DNA from: Chloroflexi bacterium OHK40
GTDB lineage: Bacteria; Chloroflexota; Chloroflexia; Chloroflexales; Chloroflexaceae
Length of the DNA stretch: 41,423 nt
Direction of reading: 5' to 3'
Assembly: GCA_004367505.1 (NCBI GenBank)
Contig: SFCB01000078.1
Location: forward strand, 1 to 41,423
In this document: positions 23,850-31,187 of the stretch, piece by piece
Layout of the letters: every line of letters begins with the position of its first letter
Numbering within the stretch: position 1 is the stretch's first letter
Notes under the pieces: generated by a model
Database searches by the model: none
The model's input: only the letters and a program-made list of their open reading frames with translations
Told to the model about the DNA's origin: nothing
Translations under genes and position numbers: made by a program

Positions 23850-23877
23850 CAACCGCCAGCACGCCTGCTGACGGTTG
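23850..23877 (-). terminator. Intercistronic hairpin after pufA
   Basis: Stem of 12 bases with 11 pairs, CAACCGCCAGCA (23850-23861) against TGCTGACGGTTG (23866-23877), and a 4-base loop. It begins 31 bases after the pufA stop and before the pufC promoter. It could terminate or attenuate the pufBA message or protect its 3' end. The purple-bacterial puf operon has stem-loops between antenna and reaction-centre genes that stabilise the antenna segment; applying that here is inference. Confidence 0.6.
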
Positions 23878-23907
23878 CTCCAACACTGTATAGGCGGCCC
23901 GCGCGAT

Positions 23908-24090
23908 CTAGCCGAGCAACAAGCTCAGATAGAGAATCGCGTTGGGCACCACCTGCCCGTCCGGCGAGAGGTTGTCGAGCCAGTTGTAGCGCACCGAGCT
24001 GAGTACGATGAAATGGATCAGCAGGGCGACAACGAAGCCCAGGATCGTGAAGATCACGATGTTCGTACGCACCGAGCTACGCGACTGCAT
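23908..24090 (-). CDS. pufA: Light-harvesting B808-866 complex alpha polypeptide
   Basis: 60 residues. The N-terminal half ([25 protein letters not shown]) is almost the Chloroflexus B808-866 alpha chain as I recall it. A single membrane helix (about 10-32) carries His26, the axial ligand of a B866 bacteriochlorophyll. The C-terminus (ILYLSLLLG) is hydrophobic and may be trimmed, as the Chloroflexus alpha chain is. Together with the beta chain it forms the membrane antenna ring around the reaction centre. The start ATG 24090 follows AAGGAGATACGGGT; it lies 12 bases after pufB. Confidence 0.95.
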   Translation of the reverse strand: MQSRSSVRTNIVIFTILGFVVALLIHFIVLSSVRYNWLDNLSPDGQVVPNAILYLSLLLG

Positions 24091-24102
24091 ACCCGTATCT
24101 CC

Positions 24103-24273
24103 TTAGATACCGACGTTCAGCCACGGCCGCCAGAGCCAGACCAGCGTGTGCGCGATCACCGCGATCACGCCGAAGGCCCAGAACGACTTCACCACGATGT
24201 CGTGGATCAGCCAGTCCTGATTGTTGAACAGCGACCGCCACTTCGGGGGGACCAGATCGTCGTCGTCGCGCAT
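24103..24273 (-). CDS. pufB: Light-harvesting B808-866 complex beta polypeptide
   Basis: 56 residues. The start ([27 protein letters not shown]) closely matches the Chloroflexus B808-866 beta chain. One membrane helix (about 28-48) with His42 would bind a B866 bacteriochlorophyll, and His24 near the membrane surface probably binds B808. GGAGG stands seven bases before ATG 24273. It is the first gene of the antenna operon, with a leader of about 138 bases from a consensus promoter. Confidence 0.95.
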   Translation of the reverse strand: MRDDDDLVPPKWRSLFNNQDWLIHDIVVKSFWAFGVIAVIAHTLVWLWRPWLNVGI

Positions 24274-24418
24274 TGGCGAACCTCCAGGTACTACGGCGAG
24301 ACCGAACACTCAGCACCAGGTACGACCAGCGCGCCTGGCGGCGACCGCCGCCCCTCTGCCCTGATCCGGGTTGAGGCAACGGCAAGGTATGGAAAGCAAA
24401 CGTCTTATACTGTTCTAA

Positions 24419-24447
24419 ATTATATAGAAGTCAAGAAAAATTGTCAA
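24419..24447 (-). promoter_or_regulatory. Perfect consensus housekeeping promoter of the puf operon
   Basis: On the minus strand TTGACA (24447-24442) and TATAAT (24424-24419) are exactly 17 bases apart. A second TTGAC lies 11 bases after the start of the first. The -10 sits inside the inverted repeat TTCTA-N7-TAGAA (24413-24429), an operator-like dyad. The predicted start point is near 24412. Confidence 0.8.
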
Positions 24448-24567
24448 TCGTTGCTTTTAAACACAAGACCGGCTCATCCGCGCCCTGAGCGCGCCAGAAC
24501 CGGAACATCACGGACCACCCGCCACTTCCAGATCCGTCCAGCGACGGACTTGCGTCAGGCCGTGCGG

Positions 24568-24576
24568 TGCTATACT
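24568..24576 (+). promoter_or_regulatory. Extended -10 promoter of the ABC exporter operon
   Basis: TGC-TATACT, with a possible weak -35 TTGCGT at 24550-24555 (spacing 15). The leader would be about 155 bases. Confidence 0.45.
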
Positions 24577-24680
24577 CGCTCTGCGCCCGGTCGGGCGCCT
24601 TTCTGCGTTCACTCTGCCCGCCGCAGCTCGACGCCCCACGCCGTTCTTCCCCATCCCATGACGCCCCCCGCCGCTTGCGC

Positions 24681-24712
24681 GGGCCGCAGCGCGCTGTCGC
24701 GCGCCACGGCCC
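24681..24712 (+). promoter_or_regulatory. Leader hairpin upstream of the ABC exporter
   Basis: A 14-base stem with 12 pairs (24681-24694 against 24699-24712) and loop TGTC, ending 27 bases before the start codon. The right arm GCGCGCCACGGCCC is identical to the right side of the hairpin after the operon (28511-28524), so it is either a shared repeat or a paired control element. Confidence 0.5.
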
Positions 24713-24739
24713 CTCGACACACGCCCTCAGGAGGCCCTC

Positions 24740-26563
24740 ATGTCCCACCTGCGCCACCTGTTGCCCTACATGGCGCGCTACCGCTGGACCCTGCTCGCCG
24801 GGCTCGTCTGCGCGGTTATCGGCGCGGCCGTAAGCGCCCTCGGCCCCTACGTGCTGCGCCTCGCCGTGGACGACCTCGGCCGCAGCGGGATCGTCACCGC
24901 AACCCTGCTACGCTACAGTGGCCTGGTGATCGTCGTCGCCCTCGCCGATGGGGTCTTCAAGTTCCTCCAGCGCATGCTGATCGCGGGGGTCTCCTACCAT
25001 GTCGAGTACGATCTGCGCGCGGCCCTCTTCGACCGCTACCTGCGACTCGACCAGAGCTTCTACGGGCGCAACCACACCGGCGATCTGATGGCCCGCGCCA
25101 CCAATGATCTCAGCGCGGTCCGCCAGCTCCTCGGCCCCGGACTCAACGGTACCGCGACGGCCCTGCTCACCTTCGCCGCCGCCGCCGCGCTGATGCTCGC
25201 CGTGAATGTGACGCTCGCCCTGGTGGTGCTCCTGCTGATGCCCCTCTCCACGCTCATCTTCGTCCTGGTGGGCGGGCGCATGCGTGCCCTCTTCACCAGC
25301 GTGCAGGACCAGTTCGGCAATATCTCCACCCGCGCACAGGAGAACTTCTCCGGCATCCGTACCGTGAAGGCCTACGCCCAGGAGGAGGCCGAGCTGGCCG
25401 TTTTCACGGAAGACAACCGGCGCTACCGCGAGTTGAACCTGCGCTACGTGCTCCTGAGCGGCGCCCTCTGGCCGAGCATGGCTCTTTGCCTCGGCACCGT
25501 CGCCGCCCTGGTGCTCCTGGTGGGCGGTCGCCTGGTGGCCGGCGGTGAGCTCACCCTCGGCGAGCTCGTGCAATTCAACGCCTACCTCGGCCTGCTCACC
25601 TTCCCGATGATCATACTCGGCTGGATGGTCTCGCTCTACCAGCAAGGCGCCGCCTCGATGGGCCGGCTGAACGAGGTGCTGCACGCCCACCCCATGATCG
25701 TTAATCCACCCGCCGCGCTGCCCCTGCCCGCCCCCCACGGCGAGGTTGAGTATCGGGGTGTGGGGATCCGCTTCGACGCGAACGAGGAGCCCGGCGGACA
25801 CCGCACCAGCGCGGAGAAGGTCGTTGCGGGCGACAACCCCGTGCCACAACCCTCCACTACTCGCTCCGCCTGGATGCTGCGCGACATCTCTTTCACCATT
25901 CCCGCCGGCAGCTCCCTGGCCATCGTCGGGGCTACCGGCGCCGGGAAGACAACGCTCGTCAACCTGCTCGCCCGCGTGCGCGACCCCGACGAAGGCCAGG
26001 TGCTTGTGGACGGTATCGACGTGCGCCGGCTCGATCTCGCCGACCTCCGCCGGGCGGTGGGCTACGTTCCTCAGGAGACCTTCCTCTTCAGCGTGCCGTT
26101 GCGCGAAAATGTCGCCTTCGGCGCCCCCGATGCAAGCGACGAGGAACTGGAGCGCGCCGTGAGCATTTCGCGCCTCGCCAACGACCTGGAGCAGTTCCCC
26201 GACGGCATCGCCACCATGGTGGGCGAGCGGGGCGTTACGCTCTCGGGCGGCCAGAAGCAGCGGGTTGCGATCGCGCGGGCCGTGCTGAGCAGCCCGGCCA
26301 TCCTCGTGCTCGACGACGCCCTGAGCAGCGTTGACACCCACACCGCCGCCCAGATCCTCGAGGGCCTACGGGAGATCATGCGCAACCGCACCAGCATCAT
26401 CATCGCCCAGCGCATTGCCACCGTCCGTGAGGCCAATCAGATCATCGTGCTCCACGAGGGCCGGATCGTCGAGCGCGGGACCCACGCCGAGCTGCTGCAG
26501 GCGAATGGGCGCTATGCCGCGATGTATCGCCGCGAGCTGTTGGAGGCCGAGCTGAGCGAGTGA
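24740..26563 (+). CDS. ABC exporter half-transporter, degenerate-site subunit
   Basis: 607 residues: a six-helix ABC exporter membrane domain (about 10-310), then a nucleotide-binding domain with Walker A GATGAGKTT, signature LSGGQKQRVAIARA and Walker B ILVLDDALSSVD. The catalytic Glu after Walker B is replaced by Asp, the hallmark of the inactive site in heterodimeric exporters such as TM287/288 or BmrCD. A roughly 30-residue insertion precedes Walker A. The second half-transporter follows 130 bases downstream. Likely substrates are lipids, drugs or peptides; none can be named. The start is ATG 24740 after AGGAGG. Confidence 0.9.
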   Translation: MSHLRHLLPYMARYRWTLLAGLVCAVIGAAVSALGPYVLRLAVDDLGRSGIVTATLLRYSGLVIVVALADGVFKFLQRMLIAGVSYHVEYDLRAALFDRYLRLDQSFYGRNHTGDLMARATNDLSAVRQLLGPGLNGTATALLTFAAAAALMLAVNVTLALVVLLLMPLSTLIFVLVGGRMRALFTSVQDQFGNISTRAQENFSGIRTVKAYAQEEAELAVFTEDNRRYRELNLRYVLLSGALWPSMALCLGTVAALVLLVGGRLVAGGELTLGELVQFNAYLGLLTFPMIILGWMVSLYQQGAASMGRLNEVLHAHPMIVNPPAALPLPAPHGEVEYRGVGIRFDANEEPGGHRTSAEKVVAGDNPVPQPSTTRSAWMLRDISFTIPAGSSLAIVGATGAGKTTLVNLLARVRDPDEGQVLVDGIDVRRLDLADLRRAVGYVPQETFLFSVPLRENVAFGAPDASDEELERAVSISRLANDLEQFPDGIATMVGERGVTLSGGQKQRVAIARAVLSSPAILVLDDALSSVDTHTAAQILEGLREIMRNRTSIIIAQRIATVREANQIIVLHEGRIVERGTHAELLQANGRYAAMYRRELLEAELSE

Positions 26564-26567
26564 GCAG

Positions 26568-26590
26568 GCGCGCCGGCAGCGATGGCGCGC
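26568..26590. repeat. Hairpin between the two ABC exporter genes
   Basis: GCGCGCC (26568-26574) and GGCGCGC (26584-26590) form a 7-base stem with a 9-base loop just after the first gene's stop codon. It could modulate read-through between the subunits. Confidence 0.45.
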
Positions 26591-26693
26591 GGGCGAACTG
26601 GCCCGCTAATCCACGCATGGGGAGCTGGTACGACACCACAACACGCTCGGCAGCACGAGCGCATCAACCTGTTCCGAGCGAGGAGAGAGAGCT

Positions 26694-28487
26694 GTGTCTG
26701 GCACACGTTTCGACGATGATGTAATCCTCGGCAAGGCCTACGACGGACGGCTGGTGCGCCGGCTGGCGGTCTTCGTGGCACCGTACTGGCGCAGCCTGAG
26801 CCTGGCGGTGGCCTTGCTGTTCGGCGCGGCCTTCACGGAGATCGTGCCGCCGCTGCTGGTGCAGCAGGCGATCGATGGCCCGATCAGCGCCGGCCGCATC
26901 GATGGACTCTGGCCGATCTTTGGCCTCTACGCCCTGGTGCTCCTGGCCACTTTCGCCCTGCGCTACGGCCACAACTATCTGATCAATAGCATTGGCCAGT
27001 CGGTCATGCTCGATCTGCGCACCCACATCTTCCGGCACATCCAGCGCATGAGCCTGAGTTTCTTCGACCGCAACCCGGTGGGCCGGTTGCTCACCCGCAT
27101 CACCAACGATGTCGATGCGCTCAACGAGTTTCTCACCCAGGGCCTGGTGCTGATCCTCGCCGACACAGTGACGCTGGCCGGCATCATCGTGGTGATGTTC
27201 GCCCTCAACTGGCGCCTGGCGCTGATCAGCCTGGCCACACTGCCAGTGCTCGCCGTCGTCGTGGCCATCTACCAGCGCCTGATGCGCGCCACCTACCGGC
27301 TGGTGCGCCAGCGCCTGGCAAAGATCAATGCTTACCTCAACGAGCAGATCGGCGGCGTGCTCGTGACGCAACTCTTCCGGCGCGAGGCCCACAGCCGGGC
27401 CGCCTTTGCCGGCCTGAGCAGCGAGTATGTGGATGCGAACATGCGCTCGCTGCTGATCTTCAGCATCTTTATGCCCACGGTGCAAGTCATGGCCGCGATC
27501 GGCACAGCGGCGCTGCTCTGGTGGGGCGGCCAGGGCGTGCTCGCCGGCTGGGCCACCCTTGGGACGCTCACCGCCTTCGTGCTCTACACCGAGCGGGCCT
27601 TCCAGCCCATCCGCAACCTCGCCGAGCGCTACACCATCCTCCAGGCGGCCATGGCCTCCGCCGAGCGGATCTTCGGGGTGCTCGACACCGAGGAGGAGGT
27701 ACGCGACCCTGAACACCCGGCGACGCTACCACAGCCCGTGCGTGGGGCGATCACCCTCGAGAATGTCGTCTTCGGCTACGACCCGGCCGAGCCTGTGCTC
27801 AAGGGCGTGAGCCTGCACATCCCGGCCGGCCAGGCCGTGGCGATCGTCGGGGCCACCGGTGCCGGGAAGAGCAGCCTGGTGGGCCTGCTCGCTCGCTTCT
27901 ACGACGTACAGCAGGGCCGGATCACCCTCGACGGGGTCGACATCCGCACCCTGCCCCAGCGTGAACTGCGCCGTCATATTGCCGCCGTGCCCCAGGACCC
28001 GGTGTGCTTCTCGGGCACGATCGCCAGCAACATCCGCCTGCACGACGACACGATCGACGATGAGCGAGTGCGGTGGGCGGCCGAGATGGTGAACGCCGCC
28101 GCCTTTATCGAGCGGCTCCCCGGCGGCTACGCCTACGAGGTGCGCGAGCGGGGGGCCAACCTGTCGATCGGCCAGCGTCAGTTGCTCGCCTTCGCCCGCG
28201 CCCTCGCCTTCAACCCGGAGGTGCTGCTGATCCTCGATGAGGCCACCAGCAGCGTGGATACGGCCACCGAGGCCCTCATCCAGAACGCCCTCGAGCGCCT
28301 GCTGAAAGGCCGCACCAGCATCGTCATCGCCCACCGGCTCAGCACCATCCGCCACGTGGACCGGATCATCGTGCTGCATAAGGGCCGGGTGGTGGAGGAC
28401 GGGAGCCACGAGGCGTTGCTCGCCCGCCGGGGCTTCTACTACCGGCTCTACCAGCTACAGTTCGCCGAGCAGAGCGTGACCGGATAA
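26694..28487 (+). CDS. ABC exporter half-transporter, catalytic-site subunit
   Basis: 597 residues with a six-helix exporter domain and an ATPase domain: Walker A GATGAGKSS, Walker B LLILDEATSSVD (catalytic Glu present) and switch His (IAHRLS). Its signature is LSIGQRQLLAFARAL rather than LSGGQ. In a heterodimer this altered signature would face the Asp-containing site of the partner. Changes in both halves of one site therefore match, and the canonical site is built from this Walker B and the partner's LSGGQ. The start (GTG 26694) follows GAGGAGAGAGA. Confidence 0.9.
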   Translation: MSGTRFDDDVILGKAYDGRLVRRLAVFVAPYWRSLSLAVALLFGAAFTEIVPPLLVQQAIDGPISAGRIDGLWPIFGLYALVLLATFALRYGHNYLINSIGQSVMLDLRTHIFRHIQRMSLSFFDRNPVGRLLTRITNDVDALNEFLTQGLVLILADTVTLAGIIVVMFALNWRLALISLATLPVLAVVVAIYQRLMRATYRLVRQRLAKINAYLNEQIGGVLVTQLFRREAHSRAAFAGLSSEYVDANMRSLLIFSIFMPTVQVMAAIGTAALLWWGGQGVLAGWATLGTLTAFVLYTERAFQPIRNLAERYTILQAAMASAERIFGVLDTEEEVRDPEHPATLPQPVRGAITLENVVFGYDPAEPVLKGVSLHIPAGQAVAIVGATGAGKSSLVGLLARFYDVQQGRITLDGVDIRTLPQRELRRHIAAVPQDPVCFSGTIASNIRLHDDTIDDERVRWAAEMVNAAAFIERLPGGYAYEVRERGANLSIGQRQLLAFARALAFNPEVLLILDEATSSVDTATEALIQNALERLLKGRTSIVIAHRLSTIRHVDRIIVLHKGRVVEDGSHEALLARRGFYYRLYQLQFAEQSVTG

Positions 28488-28491
28488 CGAA

Positions 28492-28523
28492 GGCCGTGGC
28501 GCGTCCATGCGCGCGCCACGGCC
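28492..28523. terminator. Strong hairpin between the exporter and the NTR-like gene
   Basis: Perfect 12-base stem, GGCCGTGGCGCG (28492-28503) and CGCGCCACGGCC (28512-28523), with an 8-base loop, four bases after the exporter stop and between converging genes. There is no U-tract. Confidence 0.7.
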
Positions 28524-28532
28524 CGCCGTACC

Positions 28533-29093
28533 CTACACCGTCCGCCGGCGCGCCACCGCCACGGCGGCGACGATCGCCACGGCAACCCCACCGATGCCCA
28601 GGGCGACCGGCAGCCAGGGCTGGCCCGCCGACACCGGAGCCGGCTCCACAACCGGGGCTGGCTCCACGGCGCCCCCCTCACCCAGCGCCGCCAGATCATC
28701 GCCGGCGCTGGCCAGAAGCGCCGTGCGGGTGCAGAGATTGGTGCTCAACTGGCCATCCTGGGCCACGCCGTAGACGAGATAGCGCTCGCCCTCGACGAAC
28801 TCGAAGCCGCAAGCGGCCGAGCTCCCGGGGGTGGCCAGGGTGAACTGGCCGCCCTCGGGCCCCTTCCAAATCTGCTCCACCTCGAAGGTGACGAGCACGC
28901 CGTTGGGCGCGGGAACCACGCTGCGCGCCGTGCCCGCGAAGACAGCCTGAGCCTGCCCAAGGGCCTCCTGCGGCGGGGGCGGCGCAACGCAGGAGCAGGC
29001 GTAGGCCGGCTTCAGCGGGTGGAAAACGAACGAGGCGGCCAGGGTCAGGCCGGCGATTACAACGCCGAGCCGGCGTAGTGTGAGCTGGAACAT
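28533..29093 (-). CDS. NTR/TIMP-like secreted, membrane-tethered protein
   Basis: 186 residues. A signal peptide (about 1-32, ending KPAYA before CSC) precedes a netrin/TIMP-like domain (about 33-125) that starts CSCVAPPPPQEALGQAQAVFAGTA and has further Cys residues (AACGFEF, STNLCTRT) able to form the disulfides of the fold. A Pro/Glu/Val linker follows, then a C-terminal membrane helix (about 160-180) with an Arg-rich tail (ARRRTV). That tail is the signal-anchor arrangement of proteins displayed on the outer face. Bacterial members have no settled function. The start follows GGAGGACAGC. It converges with the exporter. Confidence 0.75.
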   Translation of the reverse strand: MFQLTLRRLGVVIAGLTLAASFVFHPLKPAYACSCVAPPPPQEALGQAQAVFAGTARSVVPAPNGVLVTFEVEQIWKGPEGGQFTLATPGSSAACGFEFVEGERYLVYGVAQDGQLSTNLCTRTALLASAGDDLAALGEGGAVEPAPVVEPAPVSAGQPWLPVALGIGGVAVAIVAAVAVARRRTV

Positions 29094-29102
29094 GCTGTCC
29101 TC

Positions 29103-29132
29103 CAGAGGTGTATGCCTATACTCTCACCTCTG
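29103..29132. promoter_or_regulatory. Operator-like inverted repeat upstream of the NTR-like gene
   Basis: Perfect 8-base arms CAGAGGTG (29103-29110) and CACCTCTG (29125-29132) with a 14-base A/T-richer centre. It lies just upstream of and overlapping the ribosome-binding region of the gene starting at 29093. It could bind a dimeric regulator or form a leader hairpin. Confidence 0.45.
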
Positions 29133-29228
29133 ACGTTGAGACAGACCGATCCGTTCCCCATCTGCCAACGCCAGACCGCTGGCGCTCCGGGCGCCTGAAG
29201 CATCTCTTGGAACGGTCGAGCCATCTGC

Positions 29229-29300
29229 GGCGGGTTGGAGCCCCATCAGAACGCCATCTACTCGCGGTGCTCCGGTCCCTGGTTCCCGGTTTGCGCGCTA
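29229..29300 (+). repeat. Dispersed intergenic repeat, copy 3
   Basis: It shares GGCGGG-TGGAGC, ATCAGAACGC, ATCT-CTCGCGGTGCTCCGG and CCTGGTT with copies 1 and 2. It sits between the NTR-like gene and the 3' end of the glycosidase gene and touches the glycosidase stop codon. Confidence 0.6.
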
Positions 29301-31157
29301 ACCCCGGGGCGTATCGGTTGCCATGCGCAGGATCAGCGCCCCCGCCCCCGGCAGCGCGCTCAGGGGCAACTGGCCATCCACCACAACGACCTCGGCGCCG
29401 GAGAGCAGGTCGCGCAGGCGGGCGCCATCAGGCAGCCCGGCGTGGCGCACCGGCAGCGTGGCCAGCTCATCGGCTGCCCGGCGGGCCACCACCAGCACGC
29501 GCTCCTCGGGCGCCTCGCGCTGGAAGGCCACGGTATTCCCGGCGGCGTAGAGGAGCTGGAAACCGCCCCAGCGCAGGGCCGGGGCCTCACGACGCAAACG
29601 TGCGAGCCGCTGCACGTAGCTCCGCAACGCCTGGTCCCAGACCACCGGGTCCCAGGGCATCGTGCGACGGCAATCGGGGTCACCCGCGCCGTCGAGGCCG
29701 ATCTCGTCGCCGTAGTAGACACACGGGACACCGGGGTAGGTAAAGAGCAGGGCGATGGCCACGCGCACCAGGGCCACATCGCCACCGAGGATGTGGCGCA
29801 GGCGCGGGGTGTCGTGGCTGCCGAGCAGATTGAACTGCTGCGTCGCAATCTGCCAGGGAATGGCCGCCCGGAACGCGGCCCACTGCGCCGCCATCGCGGC
29901 CGTCGGCATCGGTCGCGGGTCGGCCCAGGGTGGGCCACCGGCGGCGATAGTGTGGCTGCCGAGCCACTGCCAGACGGGAAAGGTGAAGCCCTGATAGTTC
30001 ATGGTGGCGTCGAGCTCGCCACCCTGGAGGTGGGGCGTACCGTCGAAGAAGTGCTCGCCCAGGAGGTAGGCCTCAGGGTTCTCGGCCTTTACGGCGCGGC
30101 GGATGCCGCGTCCAAGCTTGTGCCCCAGGTCCAGGGGCCCCTGCCGGCCGAGCATATTTGCCACATCGATTCGCCAGCCGTCAATCCGGTAGGGCGGGCG
30201 CAGCCAGCGCCGCATGATCGCGTCCTCGCCGGCATACATCAACTCGCGCAGCCGCTCACTACGGTAGTCGAGCTTGGGCAGCGAGCGCACGCCCAGCCAG
30301 CTCTCATAGTCGTGGGGATGCTGACGAAAGGTAAAGAACTCAGCGCTCGGCGCCTGGGGATCAGCCTGGGCGGCGACAAACCAGGGGTGGGTCGCGCCGC
30401 AGTGGTTCGGCACGATGTCGAGGATGAGGCGCATGCCGCGTTCGTCCAGCGCCGCCCGCAACGCAGCCAGGCCCGCCTCGCCGCCGAGGTGGGGGTCGAT
30501 CCGCTCATAGTCGGCCACATCGTACTTATGGCTGCTTGGCGCCAGGAAGATCGGGTTCAGGTAGAGCGCGCTCACCCCGAGATCGGCCAGGTAATCCAGG
30601 CGATCGGCGATGCCCTGGAGATCGCCGCCGAAGAACTCCCGGGTCCCATCCTGTTTCGTAGGCAAAGCGCCCCAGGGCCTGGCCCGCACCGGTCGGCCAC
30701 CGTAGCGATACTGGCCGTCGCGCACATTGTTGGCCGGGTCGCCGTCGGCAAAGCGGTCGGGGAAGATCTGGTAGAAGACGGCGTCGCGCACCCAGGCCGG
30801 GGCATGATAGGCGGCCAGCAGCTTGAAATCGTTGGCGTCGGTGGGGTAGTGCGCCACGGGCCCGGCGGCGTTGTACCAGAGCGTGCCGTCCTGGGTGCGG
30901 AGCAGGAAGCGATAGCCGGTGCGCAGCATGGCCAGCGGGATGGCCGCCTCCCACCAGCGGCAGACCCCATCGGCGCCAGCCGGCGCCATCGGAATGATGC
31001 TCTGCTCGCCGTCGGGGCAACTGCGCAAGTACACCGCCTCGACCGGCGCATCGGTCGCCGTCCGCAGGCGGATACTTGCGCGCTCGCCGACCACTCCTGT
31101 CGCCCGCACATAGACCGGTGAGCCATCGTGGTGGATGGACGAGGTCCACGTGAGCAT
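29298..31157 (-). CDS. GH13 alpha-glucosidase/neopullulanase-type glycosidase (MalZ-like)
   Basis: 619 residues. A beta-sandwich N-terminal domain (about 1-115) precedes the GH13 (beta/alpha)8 barrel from about 120 (WVRDAVFYQIFPDRFADGD). Conserved regions are DIVPNHCG, GWRIDVANML (nucleophile Asp), LLGEHFFD (acid/base Glu) and LLGSHDTPR (third Asp), all intact. The C-terminal beta domain is present. The sequence suits the maltodextrin glucosidase/neopullulanase subfamilies, acting on alpha-glucans or maltodextrins. No signal peptide is seen, so it is cytoplasmic. The start follows GAGGAG, 30 bases after gltX, with which it is probably co-transcribed. The sugar importer at 12330-15579 could supply its substrate, but they are far apart. 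Confidence 0.88.
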   Translation of the reverse strand: MLTWTSSIHHDGSPVYVRATGVVGERASIRLRTATDAPVEAVYLRSCPDGEQSIIPMAPAGADGVCRWWEAAIPLAMLRTGYRFLLRTQDGTLWYNAAGPVAHYPTDANDFKLLAAYHAPAWVRDAVFYQIFPDRFADGDPANNVRDGQYRYGGRPVRARPWGALPTKQDGTREFFGGDLQGIADRLDYLADLGVSALYLNPIFLAPSSHKYDVADYERIDPHLGGEAGLAALRAALDERGMRLILDIVPNHCGATHPWFVAAQADPQAPSAEFFTFRQHPHDYESWLGVRSLPKLDYRSERLRELMYAGEDAIMRRWLRPPYRIDGWRIDVANMLGRQGPLDLGHKLGRGIRRAVKAENPEAYLLGEHFFDGTPHLQGGELDATMNYQGFTFPVWQWLGSHTIAAGGPPWADPRPMPTAAMAAQWAAFRAAIPWQIATQQFNLLGSHDTPRLRHILGGDVALVRVAIALLFTYPGVPCVYYGDEIGLDGAGDPDCRRTMPWDPVVWDQALRSYVQRLARLRREAPALRWGGFQLLYAAGNTVAFQREAPEERVLVVARRAADELATLPVRHAGLPDGARLRDLLSGAEVVVVDGQLPLSALPGAGALILRMATDTPRG

Positions 31158-31187
31158 CGGGGCAACTCCTCTACGTGGGCGGCCAGC

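Larger units (their letters stand above)
24274..24739. other. 466-base divergent promoter region between pufB and the ABC exporter
   Basis: Contains the pufB leader and consensus promoter (24419-24447, minus strand), an A/T-rich core unlike the rest of the window, then a plus-strand extended -10 (24568-24576) and a leader hairpin (24681-24712) in front of the exporter. No gene is seen within it. Confidence 0.7.

Noticed and set aside
24908..26341. 477-codon minus-strand frame opposite the first ABC exporter subunit
   Set aside because: His/Glu/Gly-rich antisense shadow; Walker and signature motifs are on the plus strand.
29235..31121. 628-codon plus-strand frame opposite the GH13 gene
   Set aside because: GH13 catalytic motifs lie on the minus strand; the antisense frame is compositionally biased.
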